Assembly (NCBI RefSeq): GCF_002723455.1
Contig: NZ_PDUS01000002.1
Span: 23,055 to 87,054, forward strand
DNA length: 64,000 nt
Source: Pseudoalteromonas sp. 3D05
GTDB taxonomy: Bacteria; Pseudomonadota; Gammaproteobacteria; Enterobacterales; Alteromonadaceae
Direction of reading: 5' to 3'
Shown: in pieces, positions 19,527 through 29,031 of the stretch
Layout of the letters: every line of letters starts with the position of its first letter
Numbering within the stretch: the first letter of the stretch is position 1
Notes under the pieces: model-generated
What the model saw: only the letters and a program-made list of their open reading frames with translations
Told to the model about the DNA's origin: nothing
Database searches by the model: none
Program-made: the position numbers and the translations under genes

Positions 19527-20099
19527 TTAAAACATGTATTGCACAGATACCGATGCAACGTCCATATCTGGGTCAATATCGTCTTCTAATTTATAACGTT
19601 CGTATTCTAAACGCATTTGAACATTTTGAGTAAACGCATACTCAATACCTGCACCATAAAACACGTCACCACCATCTTGGTCTGCTGACACACTGCCAAC
19701 CGCAGGGATATCTGTAGTTACTTCTGCATCCCATTCAAGCCAGCCACCTTTAGCGTAGACAGAAAAGCGTTCTGTTAATGGGGCTGAAAGACGTGCAGCA
19801 AGAGACACACCATCAACTTCAGCATAGCTATCGATGTCACTTACTTCATCAAAGTTTTGGTAAGCGAGTTCGACACTAACGTATTTATTGAATTGAGCAC
19901 CCACGTAACCTTTAAGCATTTGTGAGTCGTCATCGAAATCTGTATCGTTTTCTGAGTCTTCAAACTCAAAAGAATATTGTCCATAGCCGATACCTGTATA
20001 TATGCTCGGCATATCCATATCAGTTACTTCTGCCTGGGCAGTATTATTAAAACCAAATAGCGCTAATGCGACAGCAGAAATTGAAAGTGATTTAATCAT
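19527..20099 (-). CDS. small outer-membrane beta-barrel (porin-like) protein
   Basis: The 190-residue protein has a Sec signal peptide (MIKSLSISAVALALFGFNNTAQA). A barrel of the OmpX/OmpA N-terminal type follows: alternating strands with aromatic girdles, YTGIGYGQYSFEF near the start and VQYMF ending in the terminal phenylalanine of outer-membrane barrels. Acidic loops (EDSENDTDFDDDS) are typical of marine bacteria. The ligand and exact role are unknown. An AGGAG ribosome site precedes the ATG (reverse strand at 20106-20110). Confidence 0.8.
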   Translation of the reverse strand: MIKSLSISAVALALFGFNNTAQAEVTDMDMPSIYTGIGYGQYSFEFEDSENDTDFDDDSQMLKGYVGAQFNKYVSVELAYQNFDEVSDIDSYAEVDGVSLAARLSAPLTERFSVYAKGGWLEWDAEVTTDIPAVGSVSADQDGGDVFYGAGIEYAFTQNVQMRLEYERYKLEDDIDPDMDVASVSVQYMF

Positions 20100-20318
20100 T
20101 TAATAGCTCCTTTACAAAATAAAAAATAAATAACTCTTTGTTATTTTCCATTTATATAGGTGCAGTCATTGTGCCAAAGTTTTATCGAGTAATTAATGTT
20201 CTATTTGGCTATTTAATATATTAAAAAGTCACGTTTTGCTTTGTTTTCAGTCACCTATTCAGTTTCACAAAGGACAATTTTGCAATTTAAATGTAACTTT
20301 TACAGAGCGCTTAAATGA

Positions 20319-20828
20319 TTACGGGGTTGTTTTATGTAACAAGGTCTCCGTTTCTATTGCAATTTGTTTCATCTTAATTGCATAGTTTTCTAGCTGCTTT
20401 TCATCATTAGTGACCGCTGTGTAAGTTGGGACCTGCACGGGGTAACCCGTTTCATCCATCGCAATGAAGCTGATGATACAGTGATTAGTTTCAACTAAGT
20501 TTTGTGTTTTAGGATCACCGCAGCGCACTTGTATAAAAATTTGCATACTGGTTTTTCCCGTATGCGCTATTTGAGCTTTTACTTCAACTATTTGGCCAAC
20601 CAAGATTGGCCGCCTAAACTTAACACCTGCAACAGAAACAGTAACGCAATAATGACCACTCCAGCCTGCTGCACATGCATAGCCTGCTTGATCAATCCAC
20701 TTCATAACAATTCCACCATGGACTTTGCCGCCAAAGTTAACATCGGTCGGCTCTGCTAAAAAACGAAACACCACATTATCTGAAGGCATAAATAAACTCT
20801 TAATTTTACTGACGGTATTATTCAGCAT
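20319..20828 (-). CDS. acyl-CoA thioesterase, hotdog fold
   Basis: The 169-residue protein has the YciA/BFIT-type hotdog signature: FRFLAEPTDVNFGGKVHGGIVMKWIDQAGY, with the HGG-D motif, then VTVSVAGVKFRRPILVGQIVEV. Such enzymes hydrolyse acyl-CoA to free acid and CoA in the cytoplasm. The start is uncertain. The ATG at 20828 has no ribosome site and lies only 5 bases past a terminator. An ATG at 20789 has a weak AAGAG upstream and would remove 13 residues without touching the domain. It follows the ETF dehydrogenase on the same strand. Confidence 0.82.
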   Translation of the reverse strand: MLNNTVSKIKSLFMPSDNVVFRFLAEPTDVNFGGKVHGGIVMKWIDQAGYACAAGWSGHYCVTVSVAGVKFRRPILVGQIVEVKAQIAHTGKTSMQIFIQVRCGDPKTQNLVETNHCIISFIAMDETGYPVQVPTYTAVTNDEKQLENYAIKMKQIAIETETLLHKTTP

Positions 20829-20833
20829 AGCGC

Positions 20834-20854
20834 AAAAAAGGGGCCGAAGCCCCC
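20834..20854 (-). terminator. UUCG-loop terminator after the ETF dehydrogenase
   Basis: On the minus strand the sequence is GGGGCTTCGGCCCCTTTTTT, a five-pair GC stem with a stable UUCG tetraloop and a T run. It ends the ETF dehydrogenase transcript just before the thioesterase. Confidence 0.88.
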
Positions 20855-20879
20855 TGCAATTTAGGATTTATTAAGGTTG

Positions 20880-22526
20880 TTACATATTTGGATAGTTTGG
20901 TCCACCAGCACCTTCAGGTGTCACCCATGTTATGTTCTGACTCGGATCTTTAATGTCGCATGTTTTACAATGAACACAATTTTGTGAATTTATAACAAAT
21001 TCATCTTTCCCTTCTATCTGCTGAACTTCATATACGCCTGCAGGGCAGTAACGTTGTGCAGGTTCATCAAATTTAACAAGATTCACATCAATTGGAATTG
21101 CACTATTTTTTAGCTGTAAGTGACAAGGCTGCGACTCTTCATGATTGGTATTCGATAAAAACACTGACGATAGCTTGTCAAAACTCAGTTTACTATCAGG
21201 TTTTGGGTAATTAATTTTATCTGCAGCGTTTTTATCAACTAAGGTTTCGTGATCTGGCGTATTATCTTTGAATGTAAATGGTAACGCACCTGCAAAAATA
21301 TTTTGGTCAATTGTATTGTATGCACCACCAATAAATTTACCTAACTTGTGCATAACAGGACCAAAATTACGTGATTGATGCAACTCTTTATAAGCCCAGC
21401 TTTGTTTAAAAGCATTGGTATATTGCGTAAGGTCTGTATTAGCTTGACCATTTGTAATGGCGTCTAAAATAACATCCGCAGCTATCATGCCTGACTTCAT
21501 CGCCGTATGATTACCTTTAATTTTGGCAAAATTAAGCGTGCCCGCATCACAACCGACAAGTAAACCGCCCGGGAAATGCATTTTTGGTAAAGAATGCAAA
21601 CCACCTTTTGCAATGGCACGTGCGCCATAAGCAATCCGTTCGCCACCATCAAGCACATCTTTGAAAGTATGGTGGTGCTTCATGCGTTGAAATTCATCAA
21701 ACGGACTTAAGTGCGGGTTTGTGTAATTTAAATCAACAATTAAACCAACCACAACTTGATTATTGTCAGCGTGATACATAAATGCACCGCCATTTGTGTC
21801 ACCTGATAATGGCCAACCTGTGCCATGTACAACCGTGCCTTCTTTATGTTTACTTGGGTCTATTTGCCAAATCTCTTTAAAACCCAAACCATAGTGCTGT
21901 GGTGATGCGTCTTTATCTAATGCAAATTGATTTATAAGTTGTTTACCTAAATGCCCACGGCAGCCTTCTGCAAATACAGTGTACTTTGCACGAAGTTCCA
22001 TACCTGGCATGTAGCCATCTTTTTCGTTGCCTTCTTTATCAAGGCCCATGTCACCGGTAATAATGCCCTTTACCGAATCGTCTTCTATTATCACAGAGTG
22101 AGCACTGAAGCCTGGAAATATTTCAACCCCAAGGTTTTCAGCTTGTTCTGCCAACCAACGACATACGTTACCCATAGAAACAATGTAGTTTCCTTCGTTA
22201 TGAAACGTTTTAGGCGTCGCAAAATGAGGGATGGATGTTGCTTTTGTTTCATTGTTGAACCAATAAATTTCATCATTGGTGACTTTAGTAGTCACGGGGG
22301 CACCTAATTCTTGCCAATTAGGGAGCAATTCGTCTAATGCGGTAGTTTCAAATACAGCGCCAGATAAAATATGAGCGCCCACCTCAGAGCCTTTCTCAAC
22401 AACACAGATCATGCATTCTTGTTCTTTTTGTTGTGCTTGCTGCGCTAGTCTAATCGCTGTTGATAGCCCAGCAGGGCCAGCGCCAACAATGACTACATCA
22501 AATTCCATGGTTTCGCGTTCGACCAT
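20880..22526 (-). CDS. electron transfer flavoprotein-ubiquinone oxidoreductase
   Basis: The enzyme has 548 residues from the ATG at 22526, chosen because AAGAGG sits just upstream; the frame extends 10 codons further. It passes electrons from reduced ETF to quinone at the inner membrane. The FAD motif VVIVGAGPAGLSTAIRLA is near the N-terminus. The C-terminal ferredoxin-like domain has CPAGVYEV and the cysteine set CVHCKTCDIKDP for a 4Fe-4S cluster. It is divergent from etfBA, its electron donor, across a region with two palindromes, so all three genes are probably co-regulated. Confidence 0.95.
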   Translation of the reverse strand: MVERETMEFDVVIVGAGPAGLSTAIRLAQQAQQKEQECMICVVEKGSEVGAHILSGAVFETTALDELLPNWQELGAPVTTKVTNDEIYWFNNETKATSIPHFATPKTFHNEGNYIVSMGNVCRWLAEQAENLGVEIFPGFSAHSVIIEDDSVKGIITGDMGLDKEGNEKDGYMPGMELRAKYTVFAEGCRGHLGKQLINQFALDKDASPQHYGLGFKEIWQIDPSKHKEGTVVHGTGWPLSGDTNGGAFMYHADNNQVVVGLIVDLNYTNPHLSPFDEFQRMKHHHTFKDVLDGGERIAYGARAIAKGGLHSLPKMHFPGGLLVGCDAGTLNFAKIKGNHTAMKSGMIAADVILDAITNGQANTDLTQYTNAFKQSWAYKELHQSRNFGPVMHKLGKFIGGAYNTIDQNIFAGALPFTFKDNTPDHETLVDKNAADKINYPKPDSKLSFDKLSSVFLSNTNHEESQPCHLQLKNSAIPIDVNLVKFDEPAQRYCPAGVYEVQQIEGKDEFVINSQNCVHCKTCDIKDPSQNITWVTPEGAGGPNYPNM

Positions 22527-22627
22527 AATAACCTCTTGTGTGTGACGGACCTGCACCTTTTACAAAGGGGATTTCATACTTGCAAATGAAACGTTACAGG
22601 CTGTGAATAGTTTAAGGTTATTTTAGG

Positions 22628-22643
22628 TTGACGTTTACGTCAA
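22628..22643. promoter_or_regulatory. palindromic operator in the etf divergent region (LiuR/MerR-like), site 1
   Basis: TTGACGT-TT-ACGTCAA is a perfect inverted repeat, extending to GTTGACGTTTACGTCAAC. MerR-family regulators of acyl-CoA and branched-chain catabolism (LiuR type) bind similar palindromes in gammaproteobacteria and control etf genes. Identity of the regulator is inference. Confidence 0.6.
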
Positions 22644-22676
22644 CAGGAAGTAGTCTGAATTCATAAAATAAATAGG

Positions 22677-22692
22677 TTGACGTACACGTTAG
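22677..22692. promoter_or_regulatory. second, imperfect copy of the etf operator, overlapping a likely -35 box
   Basis: TTGACGTACACGTTAG repeats site 1 with a decayed right half, 49 bases away. Its first six bases, TTGACG, also fit a -35 element for etfB, with a TTTAAA/T-like -10 about 17 bases on. Binding here would directly affect the etfBA promoter. Confidence 0.5.
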
Positions 22693-22722
22693 CTTGTAGG
22701 TTTAAATAATCAGGGAGTTCCT

Positions 22723-23472
22723 ATGAAAGTTCTCGTTCCAATAAAAAGAGTCATCGATTACAACGTAAAAGCACGCGTTAAATCTGATAACAGTGACGTT
22801 GATCTTACCAATGTAAAAATGGCGATGAATCCATTTTGTGAAATAGCTATTGAAGAAGCTATTCGTTTAAAAGAAGCGGGCACTGCGACCGAAGTTGTTG
22901 CGGTGACGATTGGTGCAAAGGCTTCGCAAGAGCAGCTTCGTACAGCACTTGCGCTTGGCGCTGATAAAGCCATTCATATCGAAACAGAAGAAAAACTTGA
23001 ATCGCTTCATGTTGCTAAATTGCTGGCTAAAATCGTAGAGCAAGAATCACCTGAACTTGTTATTTTAGGTAAACAGTCAATCGATTCAGACAATAACCAA
23101 ACAGGTCAAATGCTAGCTGCACTAACAAACCGTGGGCAAGGTACGTTTGCATCTAAAGTTGATGTGGACAGCGGTACCGTAAAAGTAACGCGTGAAGTGG
23201 ATGGTGGTTTACAAACAGTAGAATTAAAATTACCTGCTATTGTAACGACGGATTTACGTTTGAATGAACCGCGTTATGCTTCGTTGCCAAATATTATGAA
23301 AGCAAAACGTAAGCCATTGGAAGTTATTGCAGCAGACAGCTTAGGCGTTGATTTAGCACCCCGTATACAGTTGGTATCTGTGAATGAGCCAGCAAAGCGC
23401 ACTGGTGGTATTGTTGTTGAAGATGTTGCCCAATTAGTTGAAAAACTAAAAACAGAAGCAAAGGTGATTTAA
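22723..23472 (+). CDS. etfB: electron transfer flavoprotein, beta subunit
   Basis: The 249-residue subunit begins [20 protein letters not shown], the ETF-beta signature, and contains [19 protein letters not shown] and [10 protein letters not shown]. It binds AMP and, with EtfA, shuttles electrons from acyl-CoA dehydrogenases to the ETF dehydrogenase encoded divergently. A GGGAG ribosome site precedes the ATG. etfA starts immediately after its stop. Confidence 0.96.
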   Translation: MKVLVPIKRVIDYNVKARVKSDNSDVDLTNVKMAMNPFCEIAIEEAIRLKEAGTATEVVAVTIGAKASQEQLRTALALGADKAIHIETEEKLESLHVAKLLAKIVEQESPELVILGKQSIDSDNNQTGQMLAALTNRGQGTFASKVDVDSGTVKVTREVDGGLQTVELKLPAIVTTDLRLNEPRYASLPNIMKAKRKPLEVIAADSLGVDLAPRIQLVSVNEPAKRTGGIVVEDVAQLVEKLKTEAKVI

Positions 23473-24399
23473 ATGAAAACATTAGTAATAGCAGATCATG
23501 ATAATGGCCAACTCAAGCCAGAAACATCTAAAACTATTAATGCTGCGGTTAAATTAGGTTTTGCTGTTGATGTACTTGTTCAAGGTGCCGATATTAGCGG
23601 TATGGCAAATGATGTTGCTCTCATGGACGGGGTTAGCAATGTGTTAGTTGCAGATGATGCAGCATACGCCCACCAACTAGCAGAAAACACGGCCGATTTA
23701 GTGTTGTCGTTGGCATCTGATTATTCCCATATAGTCGCAAGTGCAACGACCACAGGTAAGAACTTTATGCCGCGTGTGGCAGCATTATTAGATGTTGCAC
23801 AAGTTTCTGAAATCATTGATGTAGTGGATGCCGAAACTTTTAAGCGTCCAATCTATGCGGGTAACGCGATTGCGACAGTAAAATCATTAGACACCAAAAA
23901 AGTGATTACAGTGCGCGCTAGTAGCTTTGATTTACAAAATGAGCAAACGGCAGCACCTATAACCACCATTAGCTCAAGCCTAGAAAATGCATTAAGTAGT
24001 TTTGTCAGTGTTGAGCAAACAGAATCTGAACGCCCTGAGTTAACCGCCGCTGAGGTGGTTATATCTGGTGGTCGTGGTATGCAAAATGGTGAAAATTTTG
24101 CTCTGCTAAATGGTATTGCCGACAAGCTTGGTGCAGCAATTGGCGCTTCACGTGCGGCAGTAGATGCCGGGTTTGTACCCAATGATATGCAAGTAGGGCA
24201 GACGGGTAAAATTGTTGCGCCTAACTTATATATTGCTGTGGGTATTAGCGGTGCAATACAGCACTTAGCCGGTATGAAAGACTCTAAAGTGATCGTTGCA
24301 ATTAACAAAGACCCTGATGCACCAATTTTCCAAGTTGCTGACTATGGTTTAGTTGCAGATTTATTTGATGTACTACCAGAGCTTGAATCAGCACTGTAA
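23473..24399 (+). CDS. etfA: electron transfer flavoprotein, alpha subunit
   Basis: The 308-residue FAD-binding subunit has the C-terminal signature seen here as [27 protein letters not shown], followed by [24 protein letters not shown]. It starts on the base after the etfB stop (TAAATG), so the subunits are coupled. A hairpin terminator follows before the convergent PstS-like gene. Confidence 0.96.
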   Translation: MKTLVIADHDNGQLKPETSKTINAAVKLGFAVDVLVQGADISGMANDVALMDGVSNVLVADDAAYAHQLAENTADLVLSLASDYSHIVASATTTGKNFMPRVAALLDVAQVSEIIDVVDAETFKRPIYAGNAIATVKSLDTKKVITVRASSFDLQNEQTAAPITTISSSLENALSSFVSVEQTESERPELTAAEVVISGGRGMQNGENFALLNGIADKLGAAIGASRAAVDAGFVPNDMQVGQTGKIVAPNLYIAVGISGAIQHLAGMKDSKVIVAINKDPDAPIFQVADYGLVADLFDVLPELESAL

Positions 24400-24420
24400 A
24401 TTATAAACGATTCTGGTTGT

Positions 24421-24455
24421 TAAAAGCTGTTGTTCCTTAGGTTCGCAGCTTTTTT
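24421..24455. terminator. terminator after etfA
   Basis: AAAAGCTG and CAGCTTTTTTT pair around an 18-base loop, with a T run after it. The loop is large, so efficiency is uncertain. Confidence 0.6.
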
Positions 24456-24463
24456 TAATGCCA

Positions 24464-25378
24464 TCAATTAACCATGACATAATGTAACTCAGACAGTTTC
24501 TTTTTGACGGTTTCGGCCTCGAGAAATCGCAATAGTTGTTTTCCCTTCTTCATTGATTTATCCGACTGAGTGTTAATAATAATTACCAGCGGCCTTACAA
24601 AGCTGTACTCCCCACTTTTAATGGTTTCAAAACTAGGCTGGACACCATCAATAGATAACACCCTAATTTTATTTATTCTTTTTAACTCTGAAAATTGTGA
24701 AACAGCGCCAAAAGAGTCATAGGCAATAGCAGTTGGAATACGCTGTACAATACCGAGTGCTTGATTAAATTCATTGTATAGAAGTACATCATTTTTAGAA
24801 AATAGCCCTCTGTTACCTTCTTTTTTAAGTTTTATTGAATCAGATTGCGGTGATTTCATGTAATCGAGTGATAAGAACTCTAAAAATACGTCAAATGTGC
24901 CGTGTTGAACTCCTTTGCTAAATAAATCAATTTGGTTGTCTTTTCTAGATTTTTTTTCCTCAAAGCTTGCCAGCTGTGACCACTGATTAATTTGACCAGA
25001 ATAGATCGCTGTTAGTTGGTCAACAGAAAGATTGGATATTTCATTATCGGTATTAGCAAAAAATACTAAAGCATCTTGGGCAAGTACAAATTGTTTAAGG
25101 TGGGGCCATTTCTCTTGTTCGAGTTTTGTCATGTAGCGTGATGATGCGCCAATATCTACAAGGTTTTGTGCAATAGCAGTAATGCCTTTATCACTCCCCA
25201 TGCCACGCAGCTGCATAACTGTTTTGTTTTGTTGATTAAAATCCTCTTGGACAAGTCCGAGCATTTGAGTGACAGACGTAGAGCCTGCGACTAATAATGT
25301 CTCTAAAGTGGGTTTTTCTTGGGCGTTAATGACTGGTGCGCACAATAAAACTATAAATAATATCAGTTGTTTAAACAT
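24464..25378 (-). CDS. PstS-like phosphate-binding periplasmic protein
   Basis: The 304-residue protein has a signal peptide (MFKQLILFIVLLCAPVINA) and a PstS-like fold: AGSTSVTQML near the N-terminus, then MGSDKGITAIAQNLVDIGASSRYM, LAQDALVFFAN and LTAIYSGQINQWSQL. It should bind phosphate or a related anion in the periplasm. No pstCAB transporter genes adjoin it, so it may be an orphan binding protein or have a non-transport role. It is convergent with etfA and sits just downstream of asnS on the minus strand. Confidence 0.78.
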   Translation of the reverse strand: MFKQLILFIVLLCAPVINAQEKPTLETLLVAGSTSVTQMLGLVQEDFNQQNKTVMQLRGMGSDKGITAIAQNLVDIGASSRYMTKLEQEKWPHLKQFVLAQDALVFFANTDNEISNLSVDQLTAIYSGQINQWSQLASFEEKKSRKDNQIDLFSKGVQHGTFDVFLEFLSLDYMKSPQSDSIKLKKEGNRGLFSKNDVLLYNEFNQALGIVQRIPTAIAYDSFGAVSQFSELKRINKIRVLSIDGVQPSFETIKSGEYSFVRPLVIIINTQSDKSMKKGKQLLRFLEAETVKKKLSELHYVMVN

Positions 25379-25446
25379 AGAAATCGTTTTGTAGAATATT
25401 TTTAATAAGTATAGTTCAAACTCTCTAGAACAATAAATAGGAACAA

Positions 25447-25472
25447 AAAAACCAACCCTAGGGTTGGTTTTT
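25447..25472 (-). terminator. terminator after asnS
   Basis: AAAAACCAACCCTAGGGTTGGTTTTT is a near-perfect self-complementary stem with A and T flanks, 33 bases beyond the asnS stop. It separates asnS from the PstS-like gene. Confidence 0.85.
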
Positions 25473-25504
25473 ATTACTAAATATACTAATTAATTGGTAT
25501 ATAT

Positions 25505-26902
25505 TTAGTATGTAGCGCTGCCTTTTGTACGTGGGAAGGCAATAACATCACGTACATTACCCATGCCTGTTACGTAAGCAACTAGGCGTTCAAAACCTAA
25601 GCCAAAACCAGAATGTGGTACTGAACCATATTTACGTAGGTCGCGGTACCAGCTGTAGTCTTCTTTGTTTAAGCCCATTTCTTCTAAACGCGCATCAAGA
25701 ACGTCAAGGCGCTCTTCACGTTGTGAACCACCAATGATTTCACCAATACCTGGTGCAACTACGTCCATTGCAGCAACGGTTTTGCCGTCTTCATTTTGGC
25801 GCATGTAAAATGCTTTAATATCACGTGGGTAGTTTTTAATTACTACTGGTGCTTTAAAGTGTTCTTCTGCAAGGTATCGCTCATGCTCAGACTGTAAATC
25901 TACACCCCATTCAACTGTGTATTCAAACTTTTTGCCACATGCTTTTAGTATTTCAACAGCGTCAGTGTAATCAACTTGAGCAAAGTCTTTTTCTACAAAT
26001 TCTTCTAACCGCGAGATAGCTGTTTTCTCTACACGTTGTGCAAAAAATTCCATGTCATCACGGCGCTCTTCAAGTACGGCTTTGAATACATACTTCAACA
26101 TGTTCTCAGCCAATTTTGCGATGTCTTCAAGATCTGCAAACGCAACCTCAGGTTCAACCATCCAAAATTCAGCAAGGTGGCGAGAGGTATTTGAGTTCTC
26201 TGCACGGAAAGTCGGGCCAAAGGTGTAAATTTTTGACATAGCAGAGGCGTATGTTTCACCATTTAACTGGCCAGATACAGTAAGAAACGCTTCTTTACCA
26301 AAGAAGTCTTCACTGTAATCAACGTCGCCTTTATCTGTGCGTGGTAAGTTTTGCATATCTAGCGTAGATACACGGAACATCTCACCGGCACCTTCACAGT
26401 CACTTGCAGTGATGATCGGTGTGCTGATCCAATAATAACCCTGCTCGTGATAAAAACGATGAATCGCTTGCGCTAAGCAGTTACGAACACGTGTTACTGC
26501 ACCAATAATGTTTGTACGAGGGCGAAGGTGCGCATGTTCGCGTAAGTATTCAATACTGTGACGCTTAGCTGCCATAGGATACGAGTCTGGATTTTCTACC
26601 CAGCCTAATACTTCAACCTTATTCGCTTGGATTTCGAATGACTGGCCTTTGCCTTCAGATTTAACCAAAACACCTGTTACTGATACAGAGCAGCTAGCTG
26701 TTAAACGCGTTACTTCTTCATAATTGGTCAGTGAATTAGGCACTACCGCTTGAATTGCGTCAAAACATGAACCGTCATGAACGGCTAAAAATGAAATTCC
26801 TGCTTTTGAATCGCGGCGAGTACGGATCCAGCCTTTTACTGTTACTTGGCTGTCTACCGCAACCTTGCCTTTTAATAGCTCTGAAATCGCTAAGTGGCTC
26901 AT
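25505..26902 (-). CDS. asnS: asparaginyl-tRNA synthetase
   Basis: This class IIb synthetase has 465 residues from the ATG at 26902. That start is preferred over the GTG at 26908 because GGAG lies 6 bases upstream and the product begins [12 protein letters not shown]. It has an N-terminal OB-fold anticodon domain ([21 protein letters not shown]). The catalytic core has [25 protein letters not shown] (motif 2) and [16 protein letters not shown] (motif 3). It charges tRNA-Asn. Confidence 0.96.
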   Translation of the reverse strand: MSHLAISELLKGKVAVDSQVTVKGWIRTRRDSKAGISFLAVHDGSCFDAIQAVVPNSLTNYEEVTRLTASCSVSVTGVLVKSEGKGQSFEIQANKVEVLGWVENPDSYPMAAKRHSIEYLREHAHLRPRTNIIGAVTRVRNCLAQAIHRFYHEQGYYWISTPIITASDCEGAGEMFRVSTLDMQNLPRTDKGDVDYSEDFFGKEAFLTVSGQLNGETYASAMSKIYTFGPTFRAENSNTSRHLAEFWMVEPEVAFADLEDIAKLAENMLKYVFKAVLEERRDDMEFFAQRVEKTAISRLEEFVEKDFAQVDYTDAVEILKACGKKFEYTVEWGVDLQSEHERYLAEEHFKAPVVIKNYPRDIKAFYMRQNEDGKTVAAMDVVAPGIGEIIGGSQREERLDVLDARLEEMGLNKEDYSWYRDLRKYGSVPHSGFGLGFERLVAYVTGMGNVRDVIAFPRTKGSATY

Positions 26903-27185
26903 CTTCACTCCAATGATATAAGTTGCCTACATTAATAAATGTGTGCATTGTTGCACTTGAACCCCGTATCTTACCTTTGAACGGAAAATAAAAAAACATG
27001 TGCATGCAACTCTTTGCAATTTCTTTATAGTTTTTTTATACAATTACGGCTTTTATTAATAAAGCGCGTGAATAATAAACACCGATTTAAATAAATCTGC
27101 CTTAAGTGTGCGATAAATCCCGCTTTTATGGCATTATAGGTTTAACTTTGTATTTTTAACTAATTAACTAACAATTACAGGTTCC

Positions 27186-27620
27186 ATGAAACAAGTCTTT
27201 ATTTTACGCGGCCTGCCAGGCTCAGGTAAGTCATACTACGCACAAACGCTTGCTGACGAACTCGTCACAGGTGATCAAAGCCAATACTTGATTTGCTCAA
27301 CGGATGACTACTTTTATGACGAGCAAGGTGAATATAAGTTTGATAAATTTAAGCTATCGCAGTTTCATAACTTAAATCTAGCTCGCTTCATCAATGCTTT
27401 ATCACAATCAATCCCTTTGGTAATCGTTGATAACACCAATATTAAAAAGTGGGAATTTATTGCTTATAGTCAAGCAGCGTTAGCACTTGGCTACCAAGTA
27501 AAAGAAGTGATTGTTGGTGAAGTCAAAGATAAATCAATGCAACACTTATATGCCAAACGTAATAGTCACAAAGTGCCGTTAAAGATGATCAGTAAAATGG
27601 CTTACATGTTTGAATGGTAA
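27186..27620 (+). CDS. small P-loop kinase-like protein (AAA/N4BP2L1-like)
   Basis: The 144-residue protein starts MKQVFILRGLPGSGKSYYAQ, with the Walker A motif GLPGSGKS at residues 9-16. STDDYF at about 39-44 and VIVDNTNIKKWE are the second acidic motif and the NTN motif of zeta-toxin/polynucleotide-kinase-like and N4BP2L1-like P-loop proteins. The substrate is unknown. It stands alone, convergent with bioA, so there is no operon clue. Confidence 0.72.
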   Translation: MKQVFILRGLPGSGKSYYAQTLADELVTGDQSQYLICSTDDYFYDEQGEYKFDKFKLSQFHNLNLARFINALSQSIPLVIVDNTNIKKWEFIAYSQAALALGYQVKEVIVGEVKDKSMQHLYAKRNSHKVPLKMISKMAYMFEW

Positions 27621-27644
27621 AATCAAACATGTAAGCAGCGCTTT

Positions 27645-28934
27645 TTAATACTGGTTATTAGCAATTGCCTTGTATATGGCATCACAGAGTATTTTGATAT
27701 CCTCAGCTGTGCTTATGTACGGTGGCATTAAATAGATTAATTTGCCAAAAGGGCGTATCCAAACATTTTGGCTGATGAAATACGCTTGAATTTTCGCAAC
27801 GTCAACCTCACAAGCCAGCTCAACCACACCAATACCACCCAGTATTCTTACATCTTTTACCTGTTCAAGCTCCGCACATTTATTTAATGATGCCAATGAT
27901 TGATTAAGTTGTGTAATTTGAACCGACCAGTTTTGTTTTAATAACACATCAATACTTGCAAATGCCACAGCGCAGGCTAGAGGGTTACCCATAAATGTAG
28001 GGCCATGCATTAGCACACCAGCTTCACCTTCACTGATACCAATAGCAATTTTGTCTGTGGTTAGTGTGGCTGATAACGTCATTGTACCGCCGGTGAGTGC
28101 CTTACCGATGCACATGATGTCGGGCTCAATATCACTGTGTTCAACGGCAAACATTTTACCTGTTCTACCAAAACCTGTGGCTATTTCGTCGCAAATAAGT
28201 AAAACATTGTACTCATCACATAACCGTCTAACGGTCTTTAAGTAGTCAGGGTGGTAAAAGTTCATACCTCCGGCATTTTGAACAATTGGCTCAATGATAA
28301 ATGCGGCCACCTGTTTATGGTGCAGTTTAAAATAGTGTTCAAGTTGTTCGGCTTCGTTGGTATCAAACCGCTCGCCAAACTGACTGACAGGAGCAGGAAC
28401 GAATACATGTTCAGGTAAAAAACCACTGTACAAGGAATGCATTGAATTAACGGGGTCGCAAACACTCATGGCTGCAAATGTATCACCATGATAGCCCTTT
28501 AATGGCGTCATTAATTTTTGTTTCGTGGTGATACCTTGGCTTAACCAATATTGCAGTGCCATTTTTATTGCCACTTCAACAGAGACCGAACCGCTGTCTG
28601 CTAAAAATACTTTTTGTAAGCTTTCAGGGGTGATAGCCACAAGTTTTTTGCATAACTCGATTGCAGGCTGGTGGGTAATGCCACCAAACATAATATGGCT
28701 CATTGTGTCTATTTGTTGATGCATAGCAGCTTTTAATGCAGGGTGGCCATAACCATGAATAGCACTCCACCACGAGGCCATGCCATCAATCAAACATTCA
28801 CCCGTCGCTAAGTAAATTTTATTACCTTGGGTATGCGTAACAGGGTAGACCTCAAGCGGCTGTGTCATTGATGTGTAAGGGTGCCAAATGTGTTGACGAT
28901 CAAAATCGAGGTCGATTGTGTGTTTTTTAATCAT
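27645..28934 (-). CDS. bioA: adenosylmethionine-8-amino-7-oxononanoate aminotransferase
   Basis: The 429-residue class III aminotransferase converts KAPA to DAPA with S-adenosylmethionine as amino donor in biotin synthesis. HIWHPYTSM near the N-terminus and MASWWSAIHGYGHP are BioA signatures, and the PLP lysine is in CIGKALTGG. It is divergent from bioBFCD. The ATG at 28934 touches the left arm of a BirA-like operator, and its only ribosome signal is a weak TAAAG. Confidence 0.95.
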   Translation of the reverse strand: MIKKHTIDLDFDRQHIWHPYTSMTQPLEVYPVTHTQGNKIYLATGECLIDGMASWWSAIHGYGHPALKAAMHQQIDTMSHIMFGGITHQPAIELCKKLVAITPESLQKVFLADSGSVSVEVAIKMALQYWLSQGITTKQKLMTPLKGYHGDTFAAMSVCDPVNSMHSLYSGFLPEHVFVPAPVSQFGERFDTNEAEQLEHYFKLHHKQVAAFIIEPIVQNAGGMNFYHPDYLKTVRRLCDEYNVLLICDEIATGFGRTGKMFAVEHSDIEPDIMCIGKALTGGTMTLSATLTTDKIAIGISEGEAGVLMHGPTFMGNPLACAVAFASIDVLLKQNWSVQITQLNQSLASLNKCAELEQVKDVRILGGIGVVELACEVDVAKIQAYFISQNVWIRPFGKLIYLMPPYISTAEDIKILCDAIYKAIANNQY

Positions 28935-28968
28935 TAGTAAACTTTAATCTGCTGCGTTTCGTTGACAA
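28934..28968. promoter_or_regulatory. BirA-like biotin operator between bioA and bioB
   Basis: TTAGTAAACT at 28934-28943 and CGTTGACAA at 28960-28968 are separated by 16 bases. They resemble the proteobacterial BirA pattern TTGTAAACC-N14-16-GGTTNACAA. The right arm contains TTGACA, a -35 hexamer for bioB, with TAGACT about 16 bases on. On the other strand, TTGGTT-N17-TAACAT would drive bioA toward the operator. BirA with biotinyl-AMP should repress both directions. Confidence 0.7.
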
Positions 28969-29031
28969 TGTTACGCCAAGTCTTAGACTAAACCAATATC
29001 CACCGTCATTAAAAAATAAAAAGAGAGAGTT

